Of a DNA stretch of 16,324 bases, positions 1 to 7,101 are shown piece by piece. Numbering within the stretch: position 1 is the first letter of the stretch; the number at the start of each line of letters is the position of its first letter. Source of the stretch: Candidatus Dormiibacterota bacterium (GTDB lineage Bacteria > Chloroflexota > Dormibacteria > Dormibacterales > Dormibacteraceae); contig PLYD01000187.1 of NCBI GenBank assembly GCA_003151665.1, forward strand, positions 1-16,324, given 5' to 3'. The notes below the pieces were generated by a model that made no database searches, was not told where the DNA came from, and saw only the letters and a list, made by a program, of their open reading frames with translations. Made by a program: the position numbers and the translations under genes.

Positions 1-2
1 AC

Positions 3-791
3 ATCGACGAGCGCGGCGAGCTGCGCCTCGACCAGTTCCAAAAGCTCCTCGAGCACTCGCCGAAGCTCGTCGCCTTCGGCCAGGTCAGCAACGCTCTCGG
101 CACGATCAACCCGGCGCAGGAGATGGTTGCCGCGGCCAAGGCCGCCGGCGCGACGGTACTGGTGGACGGAGCCCAGGGCGCCCCGCACCAGGGGGTCGAC
201 GTCCGCGCGTTGGGCTGCGACTTCTATGCGTTCAGCGGGCACAAGATGCTGGGCCCGACCGGCGCGGGCATCCTGTACGGCCGCCGCGAGCTGCTCGAGG
301 CGATGGACCCGTTCATGTCGGGCGGCGACATGATCAAGGCGGTTCGCATCGAGGGCACCACCTACCACGACCTGCCCTGGAAGTTCGAGGCAGGGACGCA
401 GGCGATCGCCGAGGTCATCGGCCTGGGCGCCGCCGTCGATTACCTGAGCGGTCTGGGCATGGAGGCAGTGCGCGTCCACGAACGTGAGATCACCGAGTAC
501 GCCTACGAGGCACTCAGCGACATCGAGGGGCTGACGCTCTACGGCCCTCCCCCATCGCGTCGAGCGGGAGTCATTTCGTTCGCGCTCGAGGGCATTCACC
601 CGCACGACCTGGCGACGATCGCAGACCGCGACCAGGTGTGCCTGCGCGCGGGACACCACTGCGCGATGCCGCTGATGACGAGGCTCGGCGTGGCGGCCAC
701 CGCTCGCGCCTCCTTTTATATCTATACGCAGAAGGATGAAGTCGACCGGCTGGTCGGTTCTATCAAAGAGGCCCAGCGCATATTCAAATGA
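3..791 (+). CDS. sufS: Cysteine desulfurase SufS, C-terminal part (5' end outside window)
   Basis: PLP-dependent enzyme that takes sulfur from cysteine as an enzyme persulfide for Fe-S cluster assembly in the cytoplasm. The frame is open from the left edge (first full codon at 3), so about 262 C-terminal residues are visible of a usual ~400-420. It shows VSNALGTINP, the PLP-nitrogen Asp in VDGAQG (codon 165-167), the Schiff-base Lys in SGHKMLGPTG (codon 243-245) and the catalytic Cys in RAGHHCAMP (codon 660-662). The RAGHHCAxP form is typical of SufS/CsdA (group II) rather than IscS. An internal ATG at 123 is not the start, because conserved sequence continues upstream of it. The TGA stop overlaps the sufU ATG (ATGA), indicating coupled translation. 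sufBCD may lie upstream, outside the window. Confidence 0.96.
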   Translation: MDERGELRLDQFQKLLEHSPKLVAFGQVSNALGTINPAQEMVAAAKAAGATVLVDGAQGAPHQGVDVRALGCDFYAFSGHKMLGPTGAGILYGRRELLEAMDPFMSGGDMIKAVRIEGTTYHDLPWKFEAGTQAIAEVIGLGAAVDYLSGLGMEAVRVHEREITEYAYEALSDIEGLTLYGPPPSRRAGVISFALEGIHPHDLATIADRDQVCLRAGHHCAMPLMTRLGVAATARASFYIYTQKDEVDRLVGSIKEAQRIFK

Positions 792-1195
792 GCACCACCG
801 CCGACGACGACCAGTTCTATCGCGAGTACATCCTCGACCACTACAAGAACCCGCGCAATTTCGGGCGCCTGGAAAACCCCGACATCAGCCACGAAGAGGA
901 CAACCCGCTGTGCGGGGACGTGATCGGGATGGAATTCCGCGTCAAGGACGGGGTCATCGAGGACGTCAAGTTCCACGGGCGCGGCTGCGCCATCTCGCAA
1001 GCGGCGGCGTCACTGCTCACAGAGCGACTCAAGGGCCTGCCTCTAGAGGAGGCGAAGAAGATCAGTAAGGACGATGTGCTGGGGGAGCTGGGAATCCAGA
1101 TCTCACCGGCTCGCATCAAGTGCGCGCTGCTGTCATTGAAGGTTTTGAAAGTCGGGGCCTACGGGTTGGCCGGCGACGACGAGGAAGGAAAGTAG
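788..1195 (+). CDS. sufU: SufU-type Fe-S assembly sulfurtransferase/scaffold, short form
   Basis: A 135-aa IscU/SufU-fold protein that accepts sulfur from SufS. The conserved ligands are present: C42 and D44 in NPLCGD, C67 in GCAISQAAAS and C112 in PARIKC. They correspond to the zinc ligands C41, D43, C66 and C128 of Bacillus subtilis SufU. The spacing from the second to the third Cys is 45 residues, against about 62 in B. subtilis SufU and about 43 in IscU. The ~18-20-residue insertion usually used to define SufU is therefore absent, although the context (SufS in front, SufT behind) is clearly Suf. The ATG overlaps the sufS stop by ATGA. It could work as a Zn sulfurtransferase or as an IscU-like scaffold; the sequence does not decide. 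Confidence 0.93.
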   Translation: MSTTADDDQFYREYILDHYKNPRNFGRLENPDISHEEDNPLCGDVIGMEFRVKDGVIEDVKFHGRGCAISQAAASLLTERLKGLPLEEAKKISKDDVLGELGIQISPARIKCALLSLKVLKVGAYGLAGDDEEGK

Positions 1196-1197
1196 GT

Positions 1198-1527
1198 ATG
1201 AGTCAGGAAGAGCAGTTCAAAGACCTCAAGCTCGATGACGTCCGCAAGCTGATGGACGACGGCGACTACGACATCGTGGACGTGCGCGAGGACTGGGAGT
1301 GGAACAAGGGCCATGTCCCGGGGGCACGGCACGTGGTGTTGAACTCGGTGCTCGCGAATCCTGCGGCGGCGAAGTTTCGAGACAAGACGATCTTCGTTTG
1401 CATGACCGGGGAGCGTTCCTCCGTCGCGTCGGAGATGGCTGTCGCGCTCGGAGTCAAAGACGTCGTCAACTTCCGAGGCGGCACCAAGGCCTGGAAAGAC
1501 GCAGGCCTGCAATTGGAGATGCCATGA
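1198..1527 (+). CDS. Single-domain rhodanese (sulfurtransferase) in suf operon
   Basis: A 109-aa cytoplasmic rhodanese-homology domain. It has the early DIVDVRE motif (D28, R30), the GHVPGARHV motif, and the active-site loop CMTGERS with catalytic C68 in a CxxGxRS pattern, followed by GGTKAWKDAGL near the C terminus. Such domains carry persulfide sulfur between donors and acceptors. I chose the ATG at 1198 because it lies 2 nt after the sufU stop and behind a good Shine-Dalgarno stretch (AGGAAGGA, from 1182). The frame is open further upstream, but only inside sufU. The stop overlaps the next gene by ATGA. Its place between sufU and sufT suggests a role in sulfur relay for Fe-S assembly; this is inferred from context. 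Confidence 0.92.
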   Translation: MSQEEQFKDLKLDDVRKLMDDGDYDIVDVREDWEWNKGHVPGARHVVLNSVLANPAAAKFRDKTIFVCMTGERSSVASEMAVALGVKDVVNFRGGTKAWKDAGLQLEMP

Positions 1528-1865
1528 CCGACACCACACCTACACACACAGTCGCGCCGGAGTCGAGCGTCAAGCCGGAGGACGTGATCGAGGTCCTGCG
1601 CCAATGCTTCGACCCCGAGATCCCGGTCAACATCGTGGACCTCGGGCTGATCTACGACATCGCGATCAAGCCGGAGAGGGTCGACATCAAGATGACGCTG
1701 ACCGCGCTGGGCTGCCCGATGGCGGCCGAGGTGATGACCGATGTCCGCGACCACCTGCTGACCCTGCCGGGCATCAGCGACGCCGGCGTCGACATCGTCT
1801 ACGAACCGGTCTGGACCCCAGAGCGCATGTCAGAAGAAGCGCGCTGGGAGCTGGGGATGGTCTAG
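1524..1865 (+). CDS. sufT: SufT / MIP18-family (DUF59) Fe-S assembly factor
   Basis: A 113-aa protein of the MIP18/DUF59 family, the SufT type found in suf operons and implicated in Fe-S protein maturation. It shows DPEIPVNIVDLGLIYDI (residues 30-46), the conserved TALGCPM with C64, and the C-terminal EPVWTPERMSEEARWELGM signature of the SUF-associated subgroup. The first ~18 residues (Thr/Pro-rich) are not conserved family sequence. The ATG at 1524 overlaps the rhodanese stop (ATGA). It is the last gene of the operon visible here. Its end lies 8 bp from the end of a converging lipoprotein gene, so there is no room for a separate terminator. Confidence 0.93.
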   Translation: MTDTTPTHTVAPESSVKPEDVIEVLRQCFDPEIPVNIVDLGLIYDIAIKPERVDIKMTLTALGCPMAAEVMTDVRDHLLTLPGISDAGVDIVYEPVWTPERMSEEARWELGMV

Positions 1866-1873
1866 CAGCGCGA

Positions 1874-3019
1874 TCAAGCGGGGTGCGGCCAGACGTCATA
1901 GACGCCGGTGATGATGGACTCGGTCTCGGTCCCGGCGACCAAGTCGTAGATGTAGGCCTTCCCGCTCGAGATCGCCAACCAGCCGGTCGGGCAGCGGTCT
2001 GCCGCCACGCATGCGCGCTGACCCTCATACCAGACGTAGCGAGCGGTGAGGAAGTGCGGGTCAAATCGGTATCCCTTGAGCTCACGGATCTTGCGAGTCG
2101 CCGTGTCGACCACAAAGGTGGCGGCCACGTGTTTGGCGTCCCTGGTCTCGTAGACGATCTGGCCTCCGGCTGGAGATGCGTTGGGCCGGATCCAGGCCAT
2201 GCCAGAAAGAAATGGAGCCGTAAGCCCCTCGCGCCAGGTCTCTATGCCGTTGGCGTCTAGAAAGTAGAGGCTGTTGCCCGACCACACCGACATGGTCCGC
2301 GCGGGCGCGCTGCCACTGACGAGCAGCTTTCCGTCTGAGGCCCAGAGCCTGAAGATTTTTACGTTGGCTATGCTCGCGACGAACGAGATGGTCGCGCCAT
2401 CAGTCGAGTAGGCAAGTCGTGCATCCCATCCCTCTGCCAATGGGCAGAACTGGGATTCACATCCGACAGCTGGCAACGCTGGTATCGAGCCGTCAAGTAC
2501 CCGATCCCCGGTGGCAGTGAGCTGATGCAGCGCCATCACAGAATTAACGGTCGTTGCGCTGCTCGTCAGGTACACGAGGGTGCTCCCATCTGGGCTCCAG
2601 TCGTAGTAGCCCGTGAGCCGGCCTGAGTCGGGCACTACGGTCGTGGTTGATCCTCCGAAGGACATGCGTATGAGGCCGTTCTTCTGAACGCTGTAGTCAA
2701 TGCCCGAGAGCTCGTTCGCGGTGACGAACTGCGGTATTGAAAGAGCTTCGGACGCGGTGCTTACCGTCGTGGGGTGGCTGATGTCGGTGAGGTCGCGAAC
2801 GACGACGCGGTTGCTGCCGCGAAGCGTGACCAACGCGAAGCAACGACTCGAGGGCGTGCACAGCTTGGTGGCGGTTGGGCTCGCGCTCGGGGAGGCGGCT
2901 GCCGAGGCGGACGCCGAGGGTGAGTTGGCTGCAGCGGGCGTTGAGCCGCAGGCGGATGCGAGCAGTGCGGTCACTCCGAGGACTCGAAGCCAACTCCCCG
3001 TATTTCGGATTTCGATCAT
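1874..3019 (-). CDS. Putative lipoprotein with beta-propeller-like repeats (paralog 2)
   Basis: A 381-aa predicted exported lipoprotein of unknown function. The N terminus has a signal peptide and a lipobox-like LLASAC with lipidated C24. A low-complexity Ser/Ala/Pro linker follows (about residues 25-52), then a body with TolB/PD40-like strands such as YYDWSPDGSTLVYL, YSTDGATISFV and WSGNSLYFLDANG, suggesting a beta-propeller on the cell surface. Two body Cys pairs (CTPSSRC and CESQFC) could form disulfides. The frame is open 40 codons further upstream, but the ATG at 3019 fits best: it begins directly at the signal peptide and overlaps the stop of the preceding paralog as ATGA. It shares its C-terminal sequence (YIYDL, AGTETESIIT, DVWPHPA) with that paralog. 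No catalytic motif is visible. Confidence 0.8.
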   Translation of the reverse strand: MIEIRNTGSWLRVLGVTALLASACGSTPAAANSPSASASAAASPSASPTATKLCTPSSRCFALVTLRGSNRVVVRDLTDISHPTTVSTASEALSIPQFVTANELSGIDYSVQKNGLIRMSFGGSTTTVVPDSGRLTGYYDWSPDGSTLVYLTSSATTVNSVMALHQLTATGDRVLDGSIPALPAVGCESQFCPLAEGWDARLAYSTDGATISFVASIANVKIFRLWASDGKLLVSGSAPARTMSVWSGNSLYFLDANGIETWREGLTAPFLSGMAWIRPNASPAGGQIVYETRDAKHVAATFVVDTATRKIRELKGYRFDPHFLTARYVWYEGQRACVAADRCPTGWLAISSGKAYIYDLVAGTETESIITGVYDVWPHPA

Positions 3020-4104
3020 GCGGGGTGCGGCCACACGTCGGACACGCTCGTGATAATCGACTCGGTCTCCGTGCCCGCTTGCAGATCGTAGATGTAGGTC
3101 TTCCCGCTCAGCGGGTGGAACGGCGGCCGCGCACCACAAACATCGCTCGCGACACAGGCGCGCTCGCCCTGATACCAGACATAACGGGAGGTAAGGAAGA
3201 CGGCGTCACTGCGAGCGCTCTTGAGCTCGCGAACTTTTCTCGTCGTGGTGTCCACGACGTATACGTGGCCCCAACCGTTGCTATCTCGGGCCGTGTAAAC
3301 AATCTGACCTGCGGCCGATGATGCCCTGGGCTTGATCCACGCCACGCCCGGAAGAAATGGCGAGACCACACCTTCATGCCAAACCTCTACTCCATTGGCG
3401 TCTCGAAAGTAGAGGCTGGTACCCGACCATTCCGAAAAAGTCGAAGCCTGCGCATCGCTGCTCGTGGCCAATATTCCGGTTGACGACCAGACTCGGAACG
3501 AGCTCCCAGTGAAACCGGTGGTCACCAAGGAAACCATGGTCCCGTCCGGAGAGTAGAGAAGTCGAAAGTCCAGAAAGTTTGCGATCTGGCAGCTCGAGAT
3601 GGTTTCGCAGCCACCGACACCGCCGCCGTGAACTGAACCCAATATTTGATCCTGACCAGCCCTGAGTTGATGCACGGATGTTGTCGAAGGATCGAATGCG
3701 GTCGTGTAAAGAACGGCGCTTCCGTCTGAGTTCCAGACTCCTGCACCGCCCTTGCTGGTGACAAGGCTCACGGGCGTGCCTGCCAGTGGGGCACGATAGA
3801 GGTTGCTGTCAACGGCGTACGAGATCTCGGTCCCGTTCACAAACACCGGAGCCGATATCGCGCCCAGGTTGCTCACAGTCTTGGGGTGGCTTATGTCCGT
3901 CAGGTCGCGGACAAGGTATGAGCTGCTGCCGCGCAGGGTGACCAGCGCGAGGTCTGCGGGTGGGAGCGAGCTGGCGACGGGACTTGATCCGGCTGAAGGG
4001 GAGGCGGACGGGGACGGCACATTTCCCACCGCGGGTGCCGAACTGCAGGCGGATGCCATCAACGCGGTCACGGCCAGTGCTCTGATCCAGTCGGCGCTCG
4101 TCAT
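3016..4104 (-). CDS. Putative lipoprotein with beta-propeller-like repeats (paralog 1)
   Basis: A 362-aa predicted exported lipoprotein, first of a tandem coupled pair. The signal peptide ends in LMASAC (lipidated C20), followed by a Ser/Pro/Ala linker to about residue 48. The body carries propeller-like strands: LVTLRGSSSYLVRDLTDISHP, GVWNSDGSAVLYT, LLYSPDGTMVSLV, WSGTSLYFRDANGVEVWHEG. It aligns along its length with the downstream gene, so the two arose by duplication and have since diverged. No enzyme motif is seen; ligand binding or envelope sensing is possible but unproven. The ATG at 4104 has only a weak AGGA one base upstream. A TACCGC hexamer lies 8 nt before it (4113-4118), the spacing seen at the leaderless starts in this window. 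Confidence 0.8.
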   Translation of the reverse strand: MTSADWIRALAVTALMASACSSAPAVGNVPSPSASPSAGSSPVASSLPPADLALVTLRGSSSYLVRDLTDISHPKTVSNLGAISAPVFVNGTEISYAVDSNLYRAPLAGTPVSLVTSKGGAGVWNSDGSAVLYTTAFDPSTTSVHQLRAGQDQILGSVHGGGVGGCETISSCQIANFLDFRLLYSPDGTMVSLVTTGFTGSSFRVWSSTGILATSSDAQASTFSEWSGTSLYFRDANGVEVWHEGVVSPFLPGVAWIKPRASSAAGQIVYTARDSNGWGHVYVVDTTTRKVRELKSARSDAVFLTSRYVWYQGERACVASDVCGARPPFHPLSGKTYIYDLQAGTETESIITSVSDVWPHPA

Positions 4105-4178
4105 GTCCTGCAGCGGTAACGGTCCGGCCGGGCATTAGTTATGAGTAGCCGTTAGCCGTTTCAGCGAATTGGAACCGC

Positions 4179-4802
4179 TCAGCAGCCGTTCGACGAGATC
4201 GGGTTGCCATTGGCATCGGTTCCCCCGGTCACGCCGTTGCAGTCCCCTGAATACCGCGTGAGCGTCCCGTTGACGCACTGATAGTGATACGGGCCGGTCA
4301 GGAAGCCAGACCCGCCGCCTCCCATCGTCCCGTTCGGTGGGCACACGATGATCCGCTGCGTGACCGCGAACCCCCCCACCAGCAGAGTCACAGCGATCGC
4401 AGCGGCAGCGGCTCCTGACAGCATCGCGTTCCGCGAGCTGCGCACGACCAGCGTCCGGATGGCTGCAATCGCCGCGACAACGCCCGCCGCGAAAATCGGC
4501 ACTCCGATGGAAAACGCCGCGAAGACGCCGAGCAACAGCAGGCCCGCTGCCGCGAACGCCAGCATCGGCGCTCGCAGCTTGGCCAGACGCTTATAACCGC
4601 CGAGCGACAGTACGAGCAGCGCCGCCATCAGCAGCATGTAGCCGCTGACGAAAGGAACCACGGCCACCGAATCAGGTGGCGGGGAGCCCTGACCCCTTAT
4701 GAGCAGCAGGTAGACGATCAGGTCGGCGACGACGAGCGCTAAAGCTGCCCAGACGAGTACGGCATTGGTGCGACCAACTCGGCCCGCGCCTGGGATCACC
4801 AC
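4179..4802 (-). CDS. Small polytopic membrane protein with Cys/Gly-rich extracytoplasmic tail
   Basis: About 207 aa, unrecognised family. About five hydrophobic segments are visible: near residues 15-36 (VLVWAALALVVADLIVYLLL), 50-67, 82-101, 103-121 and 130-148. After them comes a soluble tail of about 58 residues, rich in Gly/Asn/Thr, with four Cys and ending in SSNGC. Reducing conditions inside the cell would leave these Cys free; if the tail is outside they could pair. I chose GTG 4802 because a TACAGT hexamer sits exactly 7 nt upstream (leaderless pattern). A GTG at 4826 would add 8 residues but has no ribosome site at a useful distance. It is divergent from the citrate synthase genes and upstream of the lipoproteins on the same strand, 74 nt away. 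Confidence 0.65.
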   Translation of the reverse strand: MVIPGAGRVGRTNAVLVWAALALVVADLIVYLLLIRGQGSPPPDSVAVVPFVSGYMLLMAALLVLSLGGYKRLAKLRAPMLAFAAAGLLLLGVFAAFSIGVPIFAAGVVAAIAAIRTLVVRSSRNAMLSGAAAAAIAVTLLVGGFAVTQRIIVCPPNGTMGGGGSGFLTGPYHYQCVNGTLTRYSGDCNGVTGGTDANGNPISSNGC

Positions 4803-4809
4803 GAGCAGA

Positions 4810-4815
4810 ACTGTA
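4810..4815 (-). promoter_or_regulatory. Candidate -10 element (TACAGT) of membrane-protein gene
   Basis: TACAGT on the minus strand lies 7 nt before GTG 4802, matching the leaderless spacing seen elsewhere in the window. No convincing -35 is seen; TGATCA about 17 nt upstream is only a partial match. Confidence 0.5.
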
Positions 4816-4818
4816 GGC

Positions 4819-4839
4819 GTGATCACAGTCGCTGATCAG
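4819..4839. promoter_or_regulatory. Pair of TGATCA palindromes between divergent promoters (possible operator)
   Basis: GTGATCAC (4819-4826) and CTGATCAG (4832-4839) are each perfect 8-bp palindromes sharing a TGATCA core. Their centres are 13 bp apart. They lie between the candidate -10 elements of the divergent membrane-protein gene and citrate synthase gene, over the expected -35 regions of both. A dimeric regulator binding here could control both directions. No regulator gene is nearby, so its identity is unknown. Confidence 0.4.
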
Positions 4840-4846
4840 GCCTCCG

Positions 4847-4852
4847 TACACT
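4847..4852 (+). promoter_or_regulatory. Candidate -10 element (TACACT) of citrate synthase operon
   Basis: TACACT is followed by 8 nt and then GTG 4861. There is no Shine-Dalgarno sequence before the GTG, so transcription probably starts at or next to the start codon. The identical hexamer precedes the E3 gene at 8449. Confidence 0.55.
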
Positions 4853-4860
4853 TAGCTCTC

Positions 4861-5979
4861 GTGCCTGACTTCAGCCCCGGGCTGGAAGGGGTGGTCGCCG
4901 CCGAAACCTCGATCAGCGAGGTTGATGGCGCCAACGGCCGCCTCATCTACAGGGGTGGATACCTAATCCAAGACATCGCGCCAGTCGTGACCTTCGAAGA
5001 GGTGGCCTACCTGCTTTGGCACGGCGAGCTTCCCACCACCAAGGAGCTCGACGCGTTGAAGCACCAGATGGCCGCGTGCCGCAACCTCACCGATCACGCG
5101 CAGCGCACGCTGGAGTCGGCCGACCCCGAGACCAATCCGATGGACATCTTGCGAACAGTCGTCTCGGCCCAGGGCTCGACCAAGCTGCCGACCAAGCCCA
5201 GCCTCGATGAGGCGGTCGCGCTGACGGCAATCTTCCCGACCATCGTCGCCGCCGCCTGGCGGCGAAGCCAGAGGCATGAGATCGTCAAGCCACGCAGCGA
5301 CCTCGGCCATGCCGCCAACCTGCTGTGGATGATGGATGGCAAGGAGCCGTCCGCCGACCGCACCCGCTGGCTTGAGCTGTACCTTGTCCTCCTGGCGGAC
5401 CACGGCCTCAACGCCTCCACCTTCGCAGCCCGGGTCATCGCGTCGACCGGCAGCGACCTCTGCTCATCGATAGTCGGCGCCATCGGGGCGCTGAAAGGAC
5501 CTGCCCATGGCGGTGCCACTTTCGCCGCTCGCACCATGCTGGACAAGATCGGTTCCACCGAGCTCGCCGAGAAATGGCTCATCGACGCGCATGCCCGCAA
5601 TGAGCGGTTCGCCGGTTTCGGACACCGCGTTTACAGGACCTACGATCCTCGAGCGCGAATCCTCAAGGAGCTCGCCGCCGACGCGGCACCCGAGCTGCAC
5701 CGCAAGGCCGACAGGACCGAAGAGGTGGCGCTGAGAATCCTGCACGAGGCGCACCCGGAGCGGCCGAACGCCACCAACGTCGACTTCTGGGCGTCGGTGG
5801 TGTTGACCGGCGCAGGGATTCCGAAAGCTCTCTTCACCTGCGTCTTCGCCACGTCGCGCGTCGCCGGTTGGACCGCCCACGTCCTCGAGTCGATGGAGGA
5901 CCTGCGCATCATCCGGCCCGCCTCGGTATGGACCGGGCCCGAGCCCGGCAAGAAGCCCGTGCCACTGGCCAAGCGATGA
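4861..5979 (+). CDS. Citrate synthase-family protein, first of tandem pair
   Basis: A 372-aa short-type citrate synthase, condensing an acyl-CoA (usually acetyl-CoA) with oxaloacetate. Visible active-site residues are H181 in LLADHGLNAST, H216 in GPAHGGAT, H255 in GFGHRVYRTYDPRA, the catalytic Asp D308 in NVDFW, and Arg residues at R333 (SRVAGW) and R352 (IIRP). I chose GTG 4861, not the upstream TTG 4765 or GTG 4819. With it the catalytic residues fall at exactly the same numbers as in the second paralog, and the N terminus (PGLEG) matches. A -10-like hexamer lies 8 nt ahead. The stop overlaps the next ATG as ATGA. A 2-methylcitrate synthase activity (propionyl-CoA) cannot be excluded. Confidence 0.92.
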   Translation: MPDFSPGLEGVVAAETSISEVDGANGRLIYRGGYLIQDIAPVVTFEEVAYLLWHGELPTTKELDALKHQMAACRNLTDHAQRTLESADPETNPMDILRTVVSAQGSTKLPTKPSLDEAVALTAIFPTIVAAAWRRSQRHEIVKPRSDLGHAANLLWMMDGKEPSADRTRWLELYLVLLADHGLNASTFAARVIASTGSDLCSSIVGAIGALKGPAHGGATFAARTMLDKIGSTELAEKWLIDAHARNERFAGFGHRVYRTYDPRARILKELAADAAPELHRKADRTEEVALRILHEAHPERPNATNVDFWASVVLTGAGIPKALFTCVFATSRVAGWTAHVLESMEDLRIIRPASVWTGPEPGKKPVPLAKR

Positions 5980-7091
5980 GCGCCGAGTACGTCCCCGGCC
6001 TCGAGGGCATCATCGCGGCCCGCACCGAGATCAGCCTGGTCGACGGCGCCAACGGCCGCCTGGTCTATCGCGGCTACGTCATTGCCGACCTGGCCGAGGA
6101 GATGTCATTCGAAGAGGTCGCGTACCTCTTGTGGAACGGCAGCCTGCCCAAGCGTGCCGAGCTCGACGCGCTCACCCAGGAGCTGGCGGGTTCGCGCGCT
6201 CTGACAGCTCCTGCCATGGCCACGCTCGAGTCCCTGCCCGCGGACACCGATCCCATGGACGTCCTGCGTAGCGTGGTCTCGGTTCAGGGCGTCGAGCACA
6301 AGCTGCAGAAACCCACGATTCCTCTCGCGATCCACGCGACCGGATCCTTCCCGACGATCCTCGCGAGCTTTCACCGCCTCACCCAGGGATTGAAGCCCGT
6401 CGAACCTCGGGCCGACCTCGGCCACGCCGCCAACTACCTGTACATGCTCAACGGAGAAGAGGCGTCACCGGAGATCGTGCAGGCCCTCAACACCTACCTG
6501 GTCCTGCTGGCCGACCACGGCATGAACGCGTCGACGTTCACCGCTCGCGTTATCGCATCGACCGACTCGGACCTCGCTTCCTGTCTCGTGGGCGCGATCG
6601 GGGCCTTGAAGGGGCCTGCGCATGGAGGCGCGCCGTCGGCCGTGATGGACCAGCTCGAGCAGATCGGCACCGCGGACAACGCCGAACACTGGATGCGTGA
6701 AGCCCGCAAAGCGAAGGTGAGGTTCATGGGCTTCGGGCACCGTGTCTACCGCACCTATGACCCGCGCGCGAAGATCCTGAAGGCATTGTGCCAGCGGCTG
6801 AATCCGAAGTTTTACGAGCTCGCCTCGAAAGTGGAGGAGACCGCCCTCGCCCTGCTCCACGAGGAGCACCCGGAGCGGCCGCAGGCGACCAACGTGGAGT
6901 TCTATTCGGCCGGCGTGCTGCAGGCGATCGGCCTGCCTACGGAATACTTTCCGCCAACTTTCGCCGTGTCTCGCGTGGCCGGCTGGTCGGCGCACGTGCT
7001 CGAGCAGGGCTCTCACAACCGGCTCATTCGTCCCCAGTCGGAGTACATCGGACCCGAACCTCGAAAGCCGGTACCGCTCGCCGACCGTTAG
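5976..7091 (+). CDS. Citrate synthase-family protein, second of tandem pair (Glu at catalytic Asp position)
   Basis: A 371-aa paralog of the preceding gene that aligns with it essentially without gaps. H181 (LLADHGMNAST), H216 (GPAHGGAP), H255 (GFGHRVYRTYDPRA), R333 (SRVAGW) and R352 (IRP) are kept. Position 308 is Glu, in NVEFYS, where the general-base Asp of classical citrate synthases lies (E. coli D362, in NVDFYSG). From memory, Glu here also occurs in some actinobacterial-type homologs, so it need not mean inactivity. It may alter rate or acyl-CoA preference. The ATG lies in the ATGA overlap with the first gene, so the two products are probably made together and could form hetero-oligomers. 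The ORF is open further upstream, but only within the first gene. Confidence 0.93.
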   Translation: MSAEYVPGLEGIIAARTEISLVDGANGRLVYRGYVIADLAEEMSFEEVAYLLWNGSLPKRAELDALTQELAGSRALTAPAMATLESLPADTDPMDVLRSVVSVQGVEHKLQKPTIPLAIHATGSFPTILASFHRLTQGLKPVEPRADLGHAANYLYMLNGEEASPEIVQALNTYLVLLADHGMNASTFTARVIASTDSDLASCLVGAIGALKGPAHGGAPSAVMDQLEQIGTADNAEHWMREARKAKVRFMGFGHRVYRTYDPRAKILKALCQRLNPKFYELASKVEETALALLHEEHPERPQATNVEFYSAGVLQAIGLPTEYFPPTFAVSRVAGWSAHVLEQGSHNRLIRPQSEYIGPEPRKPVPLADR

Positions 7092-7094
7092 TCT
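7089..7094 (+). promoter_or_regulatory. Candidate -10 element (TAGTCT) of GT-C-like gene
   Basis: TAGTCT begins in the TAG stop codon of the second citrate synthase gene and lies 7 nt before GTG 7102. It fits the repeated leaderless spacing. No -35 is evident, and read-through from the citrate synthase genes is equally possible. Confidence 0.4.
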
Positions 7095-7101
7095 CGGCGG
7101 C

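Noticed and set aside
1120..1197. Upstream start for the rhodanese
   Set aside because: It lies inside sufU; ATG 1198 has a good Shine-Dalgarno sequence and starts next to the domain.
3020..3139. Upstream extension of the second lipoprotein
   Set aside because: It would bury the signal peptide behind 40 residues inside the preceding gene; the ATGA overlap at 3016-3019 gives a proper start.
4765..4860. Upstream TTG/GTG starts for the first citrate synthase
   Set aside because: The added 32 residues (MVRPTRPAPG...) are not family sequence and overlap the divergent gene and its promoter; GTG 4861 puts catalytic residues at the same positions as the paralog.
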